64,000 bases of DNA from Deltaproteobacteria bacterium (GCA_020632715.1 JACKFA010000011.1:124001-188000); one strand, 5' to 3'. Shown: positions 55,182 through 64,000, counted from the stretch's first letter. Notes: generated by a model not told the origin, from the letters alone. Program-made: numbers and translations.

Positions 55182-55353
55182 GGGCTCGATCTCCGCGAGG
55201 TCGCGCGCGGACGCCGCCCGCGCGGCGCGCCGTCCCGACCGTGTTCGAGGGTGTGTGATGCACGTTACGCCGCCCCCGGTCGCCCGCCCAGCCGCGGGCG
55301 GAAAAACGACGCCGCCCCTGAACCATCCGGCGCGTTCCGGTGATCCTGTCCCC

Positions 55354-55911
55354 GTGAGGGAGACACCGACCGACGAGGCGCTCGTGCAGGCCGTCCGCCG
55401 CGGCGACGCCGCCGCGTTCGACGCGCTCTACCGACGCTGGAGCGCCAGGCTCTTCGGCTACCTCGTGCGCGCCACGGGCGAGCGCGCCACCGCCGAGGAT
55501 CTCCTGCAGGAGTCCTTCATGGCGGTCCTCGAGGATCGCGGCTTCGACCTCCGCCCCGGCGGCTTCCCCGCCTTCCTCTTCACCGTCGCCCGCCGCCGCG
55601 CCCTGAACCGCGCCCGCGCCGACGGCCGCCACGACCGCCGCGTCGAGGCCCTCCGCGGCGCCGCCGCGACGGACGCCGCCCCCGCCTCGCCCGAGGCGAC
55701 CCTGACCCAGCGCGAGCTCGTCCTGACCGGGCTCGCCGCCCTCCCCGAGGCCCACCGCGACGCCCTCGTCCTGAAGGAGGTCGCCGGCCTCACCTACCGC
55801 GAGATCGCGCTCGTACAGGACGTCCCCGAGGGCACCGCCAAGTCCCGCCTCCACCACGCCATCCACAGCCTGCGCGCGCTCCTGCGCCCGGGCGAGGAGA
55901 ACGCGCCATGA
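55354..55911 (+). CDS. ECF-type RNA polymerase sigma factor
   Basis: The protein has 185 residues from GTG 55354, chosen by family length; ATG 55258 in frame is an alternative with a weak GAGG site. Region 2: DEALVQAVRRGDAAAFDALY, RWSARLFGYLVRATGERATAEDLLQESFM. Region 4: LAALPEAHRDALVLKEVAGL, TYREIALVQDVPEGTAKSRL, the DNA -35 reader. It directs polymerase to a stress or envelope regulon. It overlaps the anti-sigma gene (ATGA), a classic pair. Confidence 0.9.
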   Translation: MRETPTDEALVQAVRRGDAAAFDALYRRWSARLFGYLVRATGERATAEDLLQESFMAVLEDRGFDLRPGGFPAFLFTVARRRALNRARADGRHDRRVEALRGAAATDAAPASPEATLTQRELVLTGLAALPEAHRDALVLKEVAGLTYREIALVQDVPEGTAKSRLHHAIHSLRALLRPGEENAP

Positions 55912-56441
55912 CCGACCTCCCCTGCGCCGCGTGCCAGGATCGCCTCGTCGACTACCGCTTCGCGGAGCTCGACGACGCCGATCGCCGCGCCGTCGCCGCG
56001 CACCTCGCCGCCTGCGGCGACTGCGCGGTCGCCTACTGCCGCCTCGACGCCGACCTCGCCGGCGTCGGCGCCGCCCTCGCCGAGACGCCGCCGCCCGAGG
56101 TCCACGCGGCGCTCCGCGCGCGCGTCGCGGCGACCTTCCGCCCGCCGCTCCACCGGCGGCTCGCGGCGCTCCTGACGCAGCGCGTCCCGCTCTACCAGGG
56201 CGCGCTCGCCGCGGCCGCGACCGTCGCGGCCGTGCTGCTCCTGACCCACGGCCCCGCGCCCTCGGCGATCGAGCCGGGGCGCGAGCAGGCGCTCCCCGCG
56301 ATGTCCGCGGCGGCCCCCGAGGGCCCGCCCGCGGCGGCCGGGCAGATCCCCCCGGCGCCGGCCGGAGACGCAGGCGCCGCCTCGCTCGTCGACGACTACG
56401 ACGCGAGCTCCATCCCCACCATCGACCCCTATCTCCTGTGA
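55908..56441 (+). CDS. Zinc-binding anti-sigma factor
   Basis: The protein has 177 residues. The N-terminal zinc anti-sigma fold shows CAACQDRLVDY and HLAACGDC, the HxxxCxxC motif. One transmembrane helix (GALAAAATVAAVLLLTHG, about residues 102-119) leads to a Pro/Ala-rich outer tail. It would hold the ECF sigma factor at the membrane until a signal releases it. It overlaps the sigma gene by 4 nt, and the protease gene follows 8 nt later. Confidence 0.88.
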   Translation: MTDLPCAACQDRLVDYRFAELDDADRRAVAAHLAACGDCAVAYCRLDADLAGVGAALAETPPPEVHAALRARVAATFRPPLHRRLAALLTQRVPLYQGALAAAATVAAVLLLTHGPAPSAIEPGREQALPAMSAAAPEGPPAAAGQIPPAPAGDAGAASLVDDYDASSIPTIDPYLL

Positions 56442-56449
56442 GGTCTCCC

Positions 56450-57721
56450 ATGCGCTCGTTCCCGAACCGCCACCTCGCCCGCGCCCTGGCGCTCGTCGGC
56501 TCGCTCACCCTCGCGAACCTCCTGACCGGCCCACCGCCGGCCGCCGCCGCGACGCCGGGGCCGCTCCGCCCGGACGCCGCCGCGCCTGAGAGCGGCGAGC
56601 TCTCCGTGCGCGCGATGCCGAACGCGCGCGCCACGTTCGCGGAGGCGCTGAAGGTCATCGGCGAGGAGTACGTGGACGGGCCGCGCCCCGACGACGCCGT
56701 GTGGACCAGCGCCCTCGAGGGGGTGCTCGACCGGCTCGTGCAGGTGAAGGGCGTCAAGGTGAACGCGCTGCTCTCGCCGGAGGAGCTCGCGGAGCTCAAG
56801 CAGGGGCTCGCGGGGCAGATCGTCGGCGTGGGCGTCGTCATCGAGCCCGTGCAGCAGGTGCTGATCGTGAAGGAGGTGATCCCCGGCGGGCCGGCGGCGG
56901 CGGCGCACGTGCAGGCGGGCGACCGGATCCTCGCGATCGACGGGAAGACCGTCCGCGGGATGTCCCTCGAGGCGGCGGTCGGCGCGATCCGGGGCCCCGT
57001 CGGGAGCGCGCTGAAGCTCGAGCTGCAGCGCGACGCGAGCGAGTGGGAGGCGACGCTCACGCGGGCGCCGATCAAGGTCGAGAGCACGTTCGGGACGATG
57101 GTCGACGGCGACGTCGCCTACGTGCAGATCCGCTCCTTCGGCGAGACGACCATCCCGCGCCTCGACGCGCTCCTGCGCGAGCTCACGGCGAAGAAGCCGG
57201 TCGGGCTCGTGCTCGACCTGCGCGGCTGCCCGGGCGGGCGGCTCGAGGTCGCCGTGCAGGCGGCCGACCGCTTCCTCGCGAAGGGGCTCGAGATCGTGAC
57301 GCTCGCGCGGAAGGGCGGGAAGAAGGACGTCATGCGCGCCGAGACGGCGCCCGCGGTGCCGTCGGCGCTGCCGGTGGCGGTGCTGGTCGACGGCGAGACG
57401 GCGTCGGGCGGGGAGCTGCTCGCGGCGGCGCTCGCGGACCACAAGCGGGCGATCGTGGTCGGCGAGCAGACCCTCGGGAAGGGGAGCGTCGAGACCATCG
57501 CCGAGCTCGACAACGGCTGGGCGCTGAAGCTCACCATCGCGCGCATGGTCTCGCCCGCGGGGCGCACGTGGCAGGCGAAGGGCCTGGCACCCGGCTTCCC
57601 CGTGGCAGCGCAGGGCCGGAAGGACGGCGGCTACACGCTCGGCGACGGGCTCGTCGACCTCGCGAAGGACGCGCAGCTGAAGGCGGCGGTGAGCCTCCTG
57701 CGCCTCGACCGGGGGCGCTGA
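56450..57721 (+). CDS. S41 C-terminal-processing protease with PDZ domain
   Basis: The protein has 423 residues; signal-like N-terminus (ALALVGSLTLANLL). The PDZ domain (about 125-205) has GPAAAAHVQAGDRILAIDGK. The catalytic region gives Ser319 in GETASGGELL and Lys344 in GEQTLGKGSV, the 25-residue Ser-Lys spacing typical of S41 proteases. It acts in the periplasm on protein tails. Lying in one operon with sigma and anti-sigma, it may cleave the anti-sigma factor or be a product of the regulon. Confidence 0.9.
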   Translation: MRSFPNRHLARALALVGSLTLANLLTGPPPAAAATPGPLRPDAAAPESGELSVRAMPNARATFAEALKVIGEEYVDGPRPDDAVWTSALEGVLDRLVQVKGVKVNALLSPEELAELKQGLAGQIVGVGVVIEPVQQVLIVKEVIPGGPAAAAHVQAGDRILAIDGKTVRGMSLEAAVGAIRGPVGSALKLELQRDASEWEATLTRAPIKVESTFGTMVDGDVAYVQIRSFGETTIPRLDALLRELTAKKPVGLVLDLRGCPGGRLEVAVQAADRFLAKGLEIVTLARKGGKKDVMRAETAPAVPSALPVAVLVDGETASGGELLAAALADHKRAIVVGEQTLGKGSVETIAELDNGWALKLTIARMVSPAGRTWQAKGLAPGFPVAAQGRKDGGYTLGDGLVDLAKDAQLKAAVSLLRLDRGR

Positions 57722-57728
57722 CCGCTCG

Positions 57729-58451
57729 TCAGGCGCCGTAGACGCGCGTGATCGACTCGCGCAGACGCTCGCGCGCGACGTCGCGGAGGACGCCGCCGTG
57801 CCCGCCGACGAGGTGGCGGAAGGGGAGCTCCGCGAGGCGCTCGAAGTCGGGGCGCAGCGTGCCGCCAGGCGGCGTCATGGCCTTCCGCCACGGGGGGCCT
57901 ATCTGCGCCGGCTTCATGAAGCCCATCGCGTGGGTCGCGAGCTTCGCGACGGGCGAGGCGCCCACGGTGTCGGTCCAGTGCTGGACGCTGTCGCAGGTGA
58001 GGAGCACGCCGCCGTCGCGCTCGACGAGGAGCGCCGCCTCGGGGGCGCGGGTCAGGCGGAACACGAAGAGCCTGGCGTCGGGGAAGGGCAGCGGCGCGCC
58101 CTCGGCGAGGGTCGCGTCCGCGGCGAGCCCGGCCGCGAGCCGCGCGCCGGGGAGCGCCCAGAGGCGCGCGCCGTAGCGGTGGACGTACCAGGGGTCGTCC
58201 ATGCCGTGCGTGCCGATCTTCACGACGTGAGCGACCTTGCCGAGCGCGTCGAGCGCGGCCTCGCCGGCCGGATCGAGGCGCACCGCGTTGACGAGCGTGA
58301 GCTCGCCGCCGTGGCGGACGACGACCATGTTGCGCGGGATCCGCACGAGCGGCGCCATCCGGACCGCCCCGCGCACGCGGAAGACGTCGGTGAAGACGGG
58401 CTCGATGGGGCCCTGCGGCGGGACGACCTCGGGGAACGACGAGCCAGCCAT
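57729..58451 (-). CDS. Metallo-beta-lactamase-fold-like protein without the usual metal motif
   Basis: The protein has 240 residues. Features: VFTDVFRVRGAVRMAPLVRIPRNMVVVRHGGELTLVNAVRL; HGMDDPWYVHRYGA (where MBL proteins have HxHxDH); GGVLLTCDSVQHW; and HLVGGHGGVLRD near the end. The strand order recalls MBL-fold proteins (DUF4336-like), yet HxHxDH is missing, so hydrolase activity is doubtful. It is convergent with the protease (7 nt). A hairpin element begins 10 nt upstream of its start codon and fills its leader. Confidence 0.6.
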   Translation of the reverse strand: MAGSSFPEVVPPQGPIEPVFTDVFRVRGAVRMAPLVRIPRNMVVVRHGGELTLVNAVRLDPAGEAALDALGKVAHVVKIGTHGMDDPWYVHRYGARLWALPGARLAAGLAADATLAEGAPLPFPDARLFVFRLTRAPEAALLVERDGGVLLTCDSVQHWTDTVGASPVAKLATHAMGFMKPAQIGPPWRKAMTPPGGTLRPDFERLAELPFRHLVGGHGGVLRDVARERLRESITRVYGA

Positions 58452-58461
58452 GCGGACGAGC

Positions 58462-58624
58462 CTAGCAGCCCTCGGGGAAATTCTCCCGTCGCCAGGCTTG
58501 CTCTTGTGGTCTCAGGCGGCTCCGCTCGTCGGTCACGTACCTCGGGTACGCTCCCGCCTCGCGTAGCCACCTGCGACCACGACGCCGCGCCTGGCTCGGT
58601 CCGAATTTCCCCGAGCGCTGCTAG
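58462..58624 (+). mobile_element. 163-bp hairpin element with variable arms, copy 3 (upstream of the MBL-like gene)
   Basis: The left arm 58462-58483 (CTAGCAGC ... GGGGAAATTC) and right arm 58603-58624 pair at 21 of 22 positions. TCCCGTCGCC follows the left arm and GCTCGGTCCG precedes the right, as in the copies at 2333 and 51182, although the arms are unrelated. The apex is CGTACC-TCG-GGTACG; CTCCCGCCT after it is also shared. TA occurs at both ends. No gene inside. Confidence 0.85.
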
Positions 58625-58772
58625 CCGACGACCCCGCCGCCGTCGAGGTGGCGCGGCGCCCGCGGACGGGGCCGAGCGCCCGCGGCGGTCGCGCCTGCGC
58701 CGTCGGCGCCGCTGGCGGTGCGGGCGCCCGTCGGCGATACTCGACGCGTCCCCCCGCCACCCCCGAGGCCCC

Positions 58773-59777
58773 ATGTCGCTCCCGAGCGCCCGCCGCGTCG
58801 CGTGCCCAGTCCTGGTGTCCGCGCTCCTCCTCGCCGCCGCCTGCGGCGACAGCCACCGGTCGCCGCGCGACGCGGACGCCGGCGACGCCATCGAGGACGT
58901 CGCCATCGAGGACGTCGCCACCGAGGACGTCGCCACCGACACGCTCGCCGACACCGGCCCCGGCGACGACACCGCCGCCGACGACGCCGACGCGACGCCG
59001 CTCGGCCGCGGCCTCCCCGAGGGCGTCTCCACCTGGCGCGGGCGCTTCGAGGTCGCGGGCTTCGGCTTCATCGGGGACCTGACGCTCGTCGCCGCGCGCG
59101 GCGATCTCACCGCCACCCTCGCCTTCGACGACGACCCCGACGCCTCCGCCGGCGTCGGCCCCGCCCTCTACACCCTCACCGGCACCCACGAGCCCCGCTC
59201 GGGCCTGGTCGCGCTCGCCCCCGACGACTGGACCACGCCGCCCGCCAGCCCGCTCGAGCTCCTCGGGCTCGACCTCGTCTACGACCCCGCCGCGCGCACG
59301 CTCAGCGGCCTCGCCGTCGACTACGCCTCCGGCTCCGACAACTCCCAGGCCGCCGGCGCCGGCAGCTTCACCCTCGTCGCGGCGAACGGCGCGCCGACCG
59401 CCCCCGGCGACCGCGCGCGCGGCCTCGACCCCGGCCCGCACACGTTCTTCGGGAGCATCCGCTGCACGGGCCCGACCCGCCTCGTCCGCGGCACCCTCGA
59501 CTACGACGGGGACGGCGCGCTCGCCGGCACCGTGACCGTCGGCGACCCCGACGTCGAGCACCCCGCCGGCACCTTCGCCTTCGAGGGGGTCCACGACCCC
59601 GACACGGGCGCTATCACGCTGTCGCCGCGCCTCTGGCTCGACGCGGCCGGCACGGAGCCGCTCACGTTCTTCGTCGACGGCGCCTTCGACCCGGCCACCG
59701 GCCGCTTCGACGGCGATATGCGGACGAACACCAACGCCTGCCCCGACGACACCTGGAGCGTCGAGCTCGACCTCTGA
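58773..59777 (+). CDS. Lipoprotein of unknown function
   Basis: The protein has 334 residues from ATG 58773 (GAGG upstream). The signal is LVSALLLAAAC. An acidic linker with repeats of IEDVA/TEDVATD follows (about residues 30-70). The rest is beta-rich: STWRGRFEVAGFGFIGDLTLV, HEPRSGLVALAPDDW, LDYDGDGALAGTVTVGD and SPRLWLDAAG. Two halves look related (about 90-200 and 215-334), as in a duplicated beta domain. I know no family for it. It precedes other secreted-protein genes on the same strand. Confidence 0.75.
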   Translation: MSLPSARRVACPVLVSALLLAAACGDSHRSPRDADAGDAIEDVAIEDVATEDVATDTLADTGPGDDTAADDADATPLGRGLPEGVSTWRGRFEVAGFGFIGDLTLVAARGDLTATLAFDDDPDASAGVGPALYTLTGTHEPRSGLVALAPDDWTTPPASPLELLGLDLVYDPAARTLSGLAVDYASGSDNSQAAGAGSFTLVAANGAPTAPGDRARGLDPGPHTFFGSIRCTGPTRLVRGTLDYDGDGALAGTVTVGDPDVEHPAGTFAFEGVHDPDTGAITLSPRLWLDAAGTEPLTFFVDGAFDPATGRFDGDMRTNTNACPDDTWSVELDL

Positions 59778-59783
59778 GGAGGC

Positions 59784-59803
59784 GGCCGTTTCGAGATACG
59801 GCC
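59784..59803 (+). terminator. Small stem-loop after the lipoprotein gene
   Basis: GGCCGT and ACGGCC form a 6-bp stem with an 8-nt loop, 6 nt past the stop codon. It is weak by itself. Confidence 0.3.
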
Positions 59804-59866
59804 TCTGGCTCGTCCCCCGCCTGTTCGATATCCTGTGGGGAAACCCGAGCACGACGCGGTGAGCGA

Positions 59867-61357
59867 ATGACGACGAGCAACTACCTGGGGCTGAGCGCGG
59901 CGCTGTGCGCGTTCGCCTGCGCCGCGGCCTGCGACGGCGGAGGCGCGACGGAGGACCCGACGGCCGCCCTCGGCTGCCCGGCCGGCACGACCGCCGTCCA
60001 GAAGAACGGTGGCGGCAGCGACGTCGTCGAGCGCTGGTGCTGGGACCGCGTCACCGGCCGCGCGAACGGCCCCTACGTGAAGTCCCGCGGCGACACCGTC
60101 GTCGCCGAGGGCCGCTACGACGACGGCCGCGCCGACGGCGCCTGGCGCTGGCGCGACCCCGACTTCGCCCCCGCCGGCACCGACGTCGTGGGCGCCTTCG
60201 TCCTCGGCGCGGCCGACGGCGACTGGACCGCCACCTACCGCGCCGGCGGCACCGCCTGGGAGCACCACTTCACGGCCGGCGCCGCCTGCGGCCTCTGGCG
60301 CGACTGGACCGCCGGCGACGGCGACCCCGTCGAGGCGCAGTACCCACCCTGCGACGGGAGCGAGCTGCCCGTCGAGCTCCCGTTCGAGCCGCGCTGGGAC
60401 GGCGAGGGCTGCGACGACGTCGCCGGCGCCGAGCTCGTCGTGGCCGGCACCGAGCGCTGGTGCGCCGTGGGCGGCGTCCGCCAGGGCCCCTACCGCGACG
60501 ACTACGGCGACGGCCTCCCCCGCGTCGAGGGGCAGTACGACGGCGGCGCGCGCGTCGGCACCTGGACCGAGCGCTACCCGGGCGGCCAGAAGGCGCGCGA
60601 GGGCGCCTACGCGGACGGCGCGCAGGACGGCGTCTGGACCGCGTGGTGGGGCCACGGCCTCGTCCGCGAGACGGTCACCTGGCAGGGCGGCTCCCGCGAG
60701 GGCGCGTACGCCTCGTTCCACCCGAGCGGCGCCCGCTTCGAGGCCGGCGACTTCGCGGCGGACCGCGAGGAGGGCGTGTGGACGACGTGGCACCAGTCGG
60801 GCGGGAAGGCCGAGGAGGGGAGCTTCCACCGCGGCCTCCGCGTGAACGAATGGCGCGCGTGGGACGTGCGCGGCCGCGACGAGTCCCTCGTGACCTGGGT
60901 CGCCGGCACGCAGAACGGCGCGGCCACCTTCTGGAGCGACCACCACGTGACCGGCGCGCGCGTGCGCACCGAGGGCTGGGTCGAGGACGGCGTGCCGGTC
61001 GGGCGCTACGTCTCGACCTGGGTCGACGGCGGCGCGCCCGCGGGCGAGTACGGCTACATCGACGGCGTCCGCGAGGGGGCGGTCACCGAGCTATGGCCGA
61101 ACGGGGAGATGCTGCTCTCCGGGACCTTCCTCGTCGGCCTCCTGAACGGCCGCTGGCAGGCGGGCTACGAGAACGGGCAGCTCTGGGTCGACGGCTGGAT
61201 GTTCGACGGCGTCCTCGACGGCCCCTACGTCGAGTACTGGGACAACGGGCAGAAGAAGGCGGAGGGGGTCTACGACCGCGGCTACCGCGGCGGCGCGTGG
61301 CAGTACTGGGACGAGGCCGGGAACCCGCGCGAGCCCGAGCCCGGGGAGGCGATGTGA
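59867..61357 (+). CDS. MORN-repeat lipoprotein
   Basis: The protein has 496 residues. The lipoprotein signal is LCAFACAAAC. Two blocks (about 35-180 and 180-496) carry MORN_2-type repeats: ANGPYVKSRGDTVVAEGRYDDGRADGAWRW, TWTERYPGGQKAREGAYADG, DGPYVEYWDNGQKKAEGVYD. Such repeats form a beta hairpin ladder that binds proteins or membranes. Databases often name the family a YwqK antitoxin, but here it is exported, so that name does not fit. The stop overlaps the next start (TGATG). Confidence 0.85.
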   Translation: MTTSNYLGLSAALCAFACAAACDGGGATEDPTAALGCPAGTTAVQKNGGGSDVVERWCWDRVTGRANGPYVKSRGDTVVAEGRYDDGRADGAWRWRDPDFAPAGTDVVGAFVLGAADGDWTATYRAGGTAWEHHFTAGAACGLWRDWTAGDGDPVEAQYPPCDGSELPVELPFEPRWDGEGCDDVAGAELVVAGTERWCAVGGVRQGPYRDDYGDGLPRVEGQYDGGARVGTWTERYPGGQKAREGAYADGAQDGVWTAWWGHGLVRETVTWQGGSREGAYASFHPSGARFEAGDFAADREEGVWTTWHQSGGKAEEGSFHRGLRVNEWRAWDVRGRDESLVTWVAGTQNGAATFWSDHHVTGARVRTEGWVEDGVPVGRYVSTWVDGGAPAGEYGYIDGVREGAVTELWPNGEMLLSGTFLVGLLNGRWQAGYENGQLWVDGWMFDGVLDGPYVEYWDNGQKKAEGVYDRGYRGGAWQYWDEAGNPREPEPGEAM

Positions 61358-64000
61358 TGTTGCACCGCACAATCGCTCGCGTGCTCGTTGTATGCGCGCT
61401 CCAGGCGCCGACCTTCGCGGTCGCACAAGACCTCTTCCGGGATCCCGCGGACGTCTCCGTCGAGCTCGTGGCCGAGGTCCCGGGGCCGCCGATCGCCGTC
61501 GAGGCCGCCGGCTACGCATGGTACGGCCCGCGCTGGGCGAGCAGCGACCCGAACCGGCAGGTGACCTGCGTGGCGCTCGCCGACGGCGTCGAGGCCGACA
61601 CGCTCGGCGCCGTGTGGCTCTCCGTCATCCAGCCGACGTCGCTCATGCCGGGCGGCTACAAGGGCGGCGGCTACGCGGCGACGGCGCCGCTCCCGGACGG
61701 GAGCGGGCTCGGGGTCCTCGCGTTCCGCGGCAAGGAGGTGCGGATCGCGCGGATCGACTGCGCGACGGCCGCCGCGAACACCGAGCTCGGCGCCGGCTGG
61801 ACGGAGCTCGGCCACTGGACGCTCGCCGACGACGTGCCGTGGCTCGGCGTGACGGCCGCGAGCCCGGAGCTCCGCGCGAGCGTCGCCCCCGACGGCGCCT
61901 GGTGCTTCGAGACCGCCGCGGGGCTCGACTGCTTCGTCCCGCCCGGGGACGGCGGCGGGGAGCCGCGCTTCGAGCGCCGCGTCGACCTCGCGGCCTTCGC
62001 GGCGGGGGTGACCCTGGACCCGGGGCACGAGCGCGCGACGCTCAGCGGGCTCGAGGCCGACGAAGGCGGCCCTGCCCCGCTCGTGACGACCTGGACGCTC
62101 CGCGCGCCCGCCTACCGCGACGACGGCGCCGTCTACTTCATCGCGACCGCGACGCTCTCGGGGCGGAAGATCGGTAACACCTTCGTGTCGGTCGACGTCC
62201 CGCACCTCGCGACGCGCCGCGCGGACGGCGTCTACGACGTGATCGCCGGGCCGGCGCCGCCGCTCGCGGACCAGCCGCTCACGCGCGTCCGCGCGCTCCG
62301 CTGGGACGCGGGGCTCGACGCGGTGCTCGCGGGCCCGGTCGCGGGGGTCGACGTCGCGCGCGGGCAAGCGGCCCAGACGACCCCGGGCGGCACCGGCTTC
62401 TGGGTCTTCCCGATGGCGGAGCCGGGGCGCTACGGGTGGTTGAGCCTCACGCAGGCGGCGCTCGCGTCGCTCTGGTGCGGCACGGTGAGCTGCAACCCGG
62501 GCCTCACGTGCTCGGGCGGTGAGGTGAACGCCTGCAGCGACTTCGGCAACGTCTCGGTGATAGCGCTCCCGGGCTCCGGCGCGCGCCTCGGGCTCACGCG
62601 CCGGCACGGGCGCGATCAGTCGCACGCCCTCGAGGGCACGGTCGAGACGGGCTACCGCGACATCGGGCTCTACGCGGTGGACTGGGAGGACGCCGCGCTC
62701 GACCTCGACGACGACGGGCTCCTCGCCGAGGAGGAGGCCACGCGCGGGACGAGCGACTACAGCCCGAACTCCGACGAGACGCTCGCCGACGACCTCGTGG
62801 AGACGCGGTTCTCCGGCACGGATCCGGCCGATCCCTTCGACGATCCCGACGTCCTCCCGCCGCTGCAGACGCGCTACGTCGCGAGCGGCCTCGTCCGGCG
62901 GATCCTGCCCGACGACCTCGGCGTCGACGGCTTCCGCCACAGCGTGGCCCCCTTCGGGCCGCTCTGCGGCGAGGCGAGCTGCGTCCTCCGCGACCGCGTG
63001 ACGCGCGTCGCGATCCCCGAGGACATGCGGCACACGGCGCGCACGAACCTCGTCATGGCGCGCGACGGCGGGAGCCTCGTGTCCTTCGGCGAGCACGGCT
63101 TCCACCGGCTCTCGCTGCGCACGGGCGAGCGCGAGGAGCTCCTCGACGCGGCCGCCATCGCCGCCATCGTCCCGGCCTCGGCCGCGCCGTTCCAGGGCGT
63201 CGTCGCGGTGGGCCTCGTCCCGGTCGACGACGACCTCGTGTTCCTGTCGGTGAACGTCCCGACCGGCTGGAGCGCCGAGCGCGCCTCGCCGACGCAGGAC
63301 GACTTCCGCGTGTACGCCGTCCGCGACGGCGCCGCGACCCTCGTCCTCGACCTCCAGAAGGCGCGCTGCGACAGCGGCCTCGGGCCGTGCGCGGGCGCGT
63401 GGCCCGAGCACGCGACGCCAGATGACGCCGGCGACCTCACGGCGGGGGACTGGACGCGCGCGAACGACCTCCTCGGCGGCCAGTGGACGCGCATGTTCGA
63501 CTGGCTGCCGGCGCTCGGGCGGCTCGTCGTCGAGGTGCCGGGGACGTGGGACCGCTGGCTCGTGGCCGTCTCGCCGGACGCGAGCGAGGCGCCGATCGTG
63601 CTCTCGCGCGGTCGGCGGCTCTTGCCGGCGAGCCGCACCGAGCTGCTCCCGAGCTGGCAGGTCGACACGGGCCACGGGGACCTCCTGTTCGCGGTCGACT
63701 ACCTCGTCTCCGACGACGAGGGCGACCTGCACCCGGCGCGGCTCTTCGGGCTCCAGTCGCCGTGGCTCTTCGAGCACGCGCTGGTCGCCATGGAGGGCTT
63801 CGGGCGCGACTTCGGGATCTTCTGGGACGGGATCCTCCTGACCACGGACGAGACGAACGCGCCCTGGGAGGACGTGCGCTACGAGGGCGGCCCCGAGCCG
63901 GGCGACGTCCTCGTCGTGGGGCAGCCGGGGCTCATCCGGGGCGACGGGCTCGAGGTCGGGATGCTCTATCGCAGCGGCCCGCGCGGCGGGGTGGCGCCGC
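61357..64000 (+). CDS. Large exported protein of unknown function, cut by the window edge
   Basis: At least 881 residues are seen with no stop. The start ATG 61357 overlaps the MORN gene stop. Signal peptide: ARVLVVCALQAPTFAVAQ. The body is beta-rich with Asp-rich Ca-type motifs (LDLDDDGLLAEEEATRGTSD, SGTDPADPFDDPD) and propeller-like strands (LVMARDGGSLVSFGEHGFHR, GVVAVGLVPVDDDLVFLSVN). It may be a beta-propeller surface protein. No enzyme motif is visible. Confidence 0.75.
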   Translation, partial: MLHRTIARVLVVCALQAPTFAVAQDLFRDPADVSVELVAEVPGPPIAVEAAGYAWYGPRWASSDPNRQVTCVALADGVEADTLGAVWLSVIQPTSLMPGGYKGGGYAATAPLPDGSGLGVLAFRGKEVRIARIDCATAAANTELGAGWTELGHWTLADDVPWLGVTAASPELRASVAPDGAWCFETAAGLDCFVPPGDGGGEPRFERRVDLAAFAAGVTLDPGHERATLSGLEADEGGPAPLVTTWTLRAPAYRDDGAVYFIATATLSGRKIGNTFVSVDVPHLATRRADGVYDVIAGPAPPLADQPLTRVRALRWDAGLDAVLAGPVAGVDVARGQAAQTTPGGTGFWVFPMAEPGRYGWLSLTQAALASLWCGTVSCNPGLTCSGGEVNACSDFGNVSVIALPGSGARLGLTRRHGRDQSHALEGTVETGYRDIGLYAVDWEDAALDLDDDGLLAEEEATRGTSDYSPNSDETLADDLVETRFSGTDPADPFDDPDVLPPLQTRYVASGLVRRILPDDLGVDGFRHSVAPFGPLCGEASCVLRDRVTRVAIPEDMRHTARTNLVMARDGGSLVSFGEHGFHRLSLRTGEREELLDAAAIAAIVPASAAPFQGVVAVGLVPVDDDLVFLSVNVPTGWSAERASPTQDDFRVYAVRDGAATLVLDLQKARCDSGLGPCAGAWPEHATPDDAGDLTAGDWTRANDLLGGQWTRMFDWLPALGRLVVEVPGTWDRWLVAVSPDASEAPIVLSRGRRLLPASRTELLPSWQVDTGHGDLLFAVDYLVSDDEGDLHPARLFGLQSPWLFEHALVAMEGFGRDFGIFWDGILLTTDETNAPWEDVRYEGGPEPGDVLVVGQPGLIRGDGLEVGMLYRSGPRGGVAP

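Noticed and set aside
59867..61357. MORN-repeat gene as a toxin-antitoxin antitoxin
   Set aside because: It has a lipoprotein signal and no toxin beside it; the YwqK antitoxin name is a database label for the repeat.

Overview
The window is very GC-rich DNA from one bacterium, most likely a member of the Myxococcota (the old Deltaproteobacteria). The evidence is two MYXO-CTERM-like C-terminal tags (ends of the genes at 22684-23772 and 35236-41132), MopE-type CDGxDNDCDG motifs, many Cys-rich lipoproteins with Asp/Thr-rich linkers, a high density of envelope proteins, and eCIS-type effector proteins. I see no rRNA, tRNA, CRISPR array or transposase gene.

Layout. 1-4.4 kb: a partial Cys-rich lipoprotein, a suppressor-of-fused (SUFU) gene broken by a 160-bp palindromic insertion, and a protein with the eCIS-associated GNxAV motif. 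4.5-8.9 kb: carA-carB, the only clear housekeeping operon. 9.1-14.5 kb: two overlapping genes for lipoproteins resembling anthrax protective antigen. 14.7-21 kb: a small lipoprotein and a giant choice-of-anchor A surface protein with five 153-bp tandem repeats. 21.3-22.5 kb: a decayed ArsR/SRPBCC pair and an MmcQ/YjbR protein. 22.7-28.9 kb: a secreted phosphoesterase, a frameshifted SBBP/Cys-rich/cadherin-like protein and a lipoprotein. 28.9-35.1 kb: a ThDP decarboxylase, an eCIS-core/HicA fusion toxin with an adjacent HicB, a frameshifted TPR protein, a 193-bp palindrome, an AraC regulator and an SDR. 35.2-50.6 kb: a giant EGF/FN3 protein, an alpha-2-macroglobulin and an EGF/RCC1-like lipoprotein. 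50.8-64 kb: a beta-barrel gene broken by a second copy of the 160-bp element, a small membrane protein, an esterase, a lamin-tail and a collagen-like protein, an ECF sigma/anti-sigma/S41 protease operon, an MBL-like protein, and a run of lipoprotein or secreted genes ending in one cut by the window edge.

Three things stand out. (1) A family of short hairpin elements (2333-2492, 51182-51341, 58462-58624, and reversed at 14575-14726) keeps the same internal boxes, TCCCGTCGC near one end and GCTCGGTCCG near the other, while the inverted-repeat arms differ from copy to copy yet stay self-complementary. Two copies interrupt genes; 51182-51341 has a TA target duplication. (2) A DUF4157 (eCIS core) delivery domain is fused to a HicA mRNA-interferase domain and followed 2 nt later by a HicB antitoxin. 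This reads as an exported RNase effector with its own immunity protein. (3) There is a tandem pair of protective-antigen-like, potentially pore-forming lipoproteins with no enzymatic partner in view.

Three large genes (23751-27325, 31788-33118, 35236-41132) each carry one single-base frameshift. The one in 35236-41132 can be placed exactly by comparison with an internal repeat. These may be assembly errors in GC-rich homopolymers or real switches or decay.
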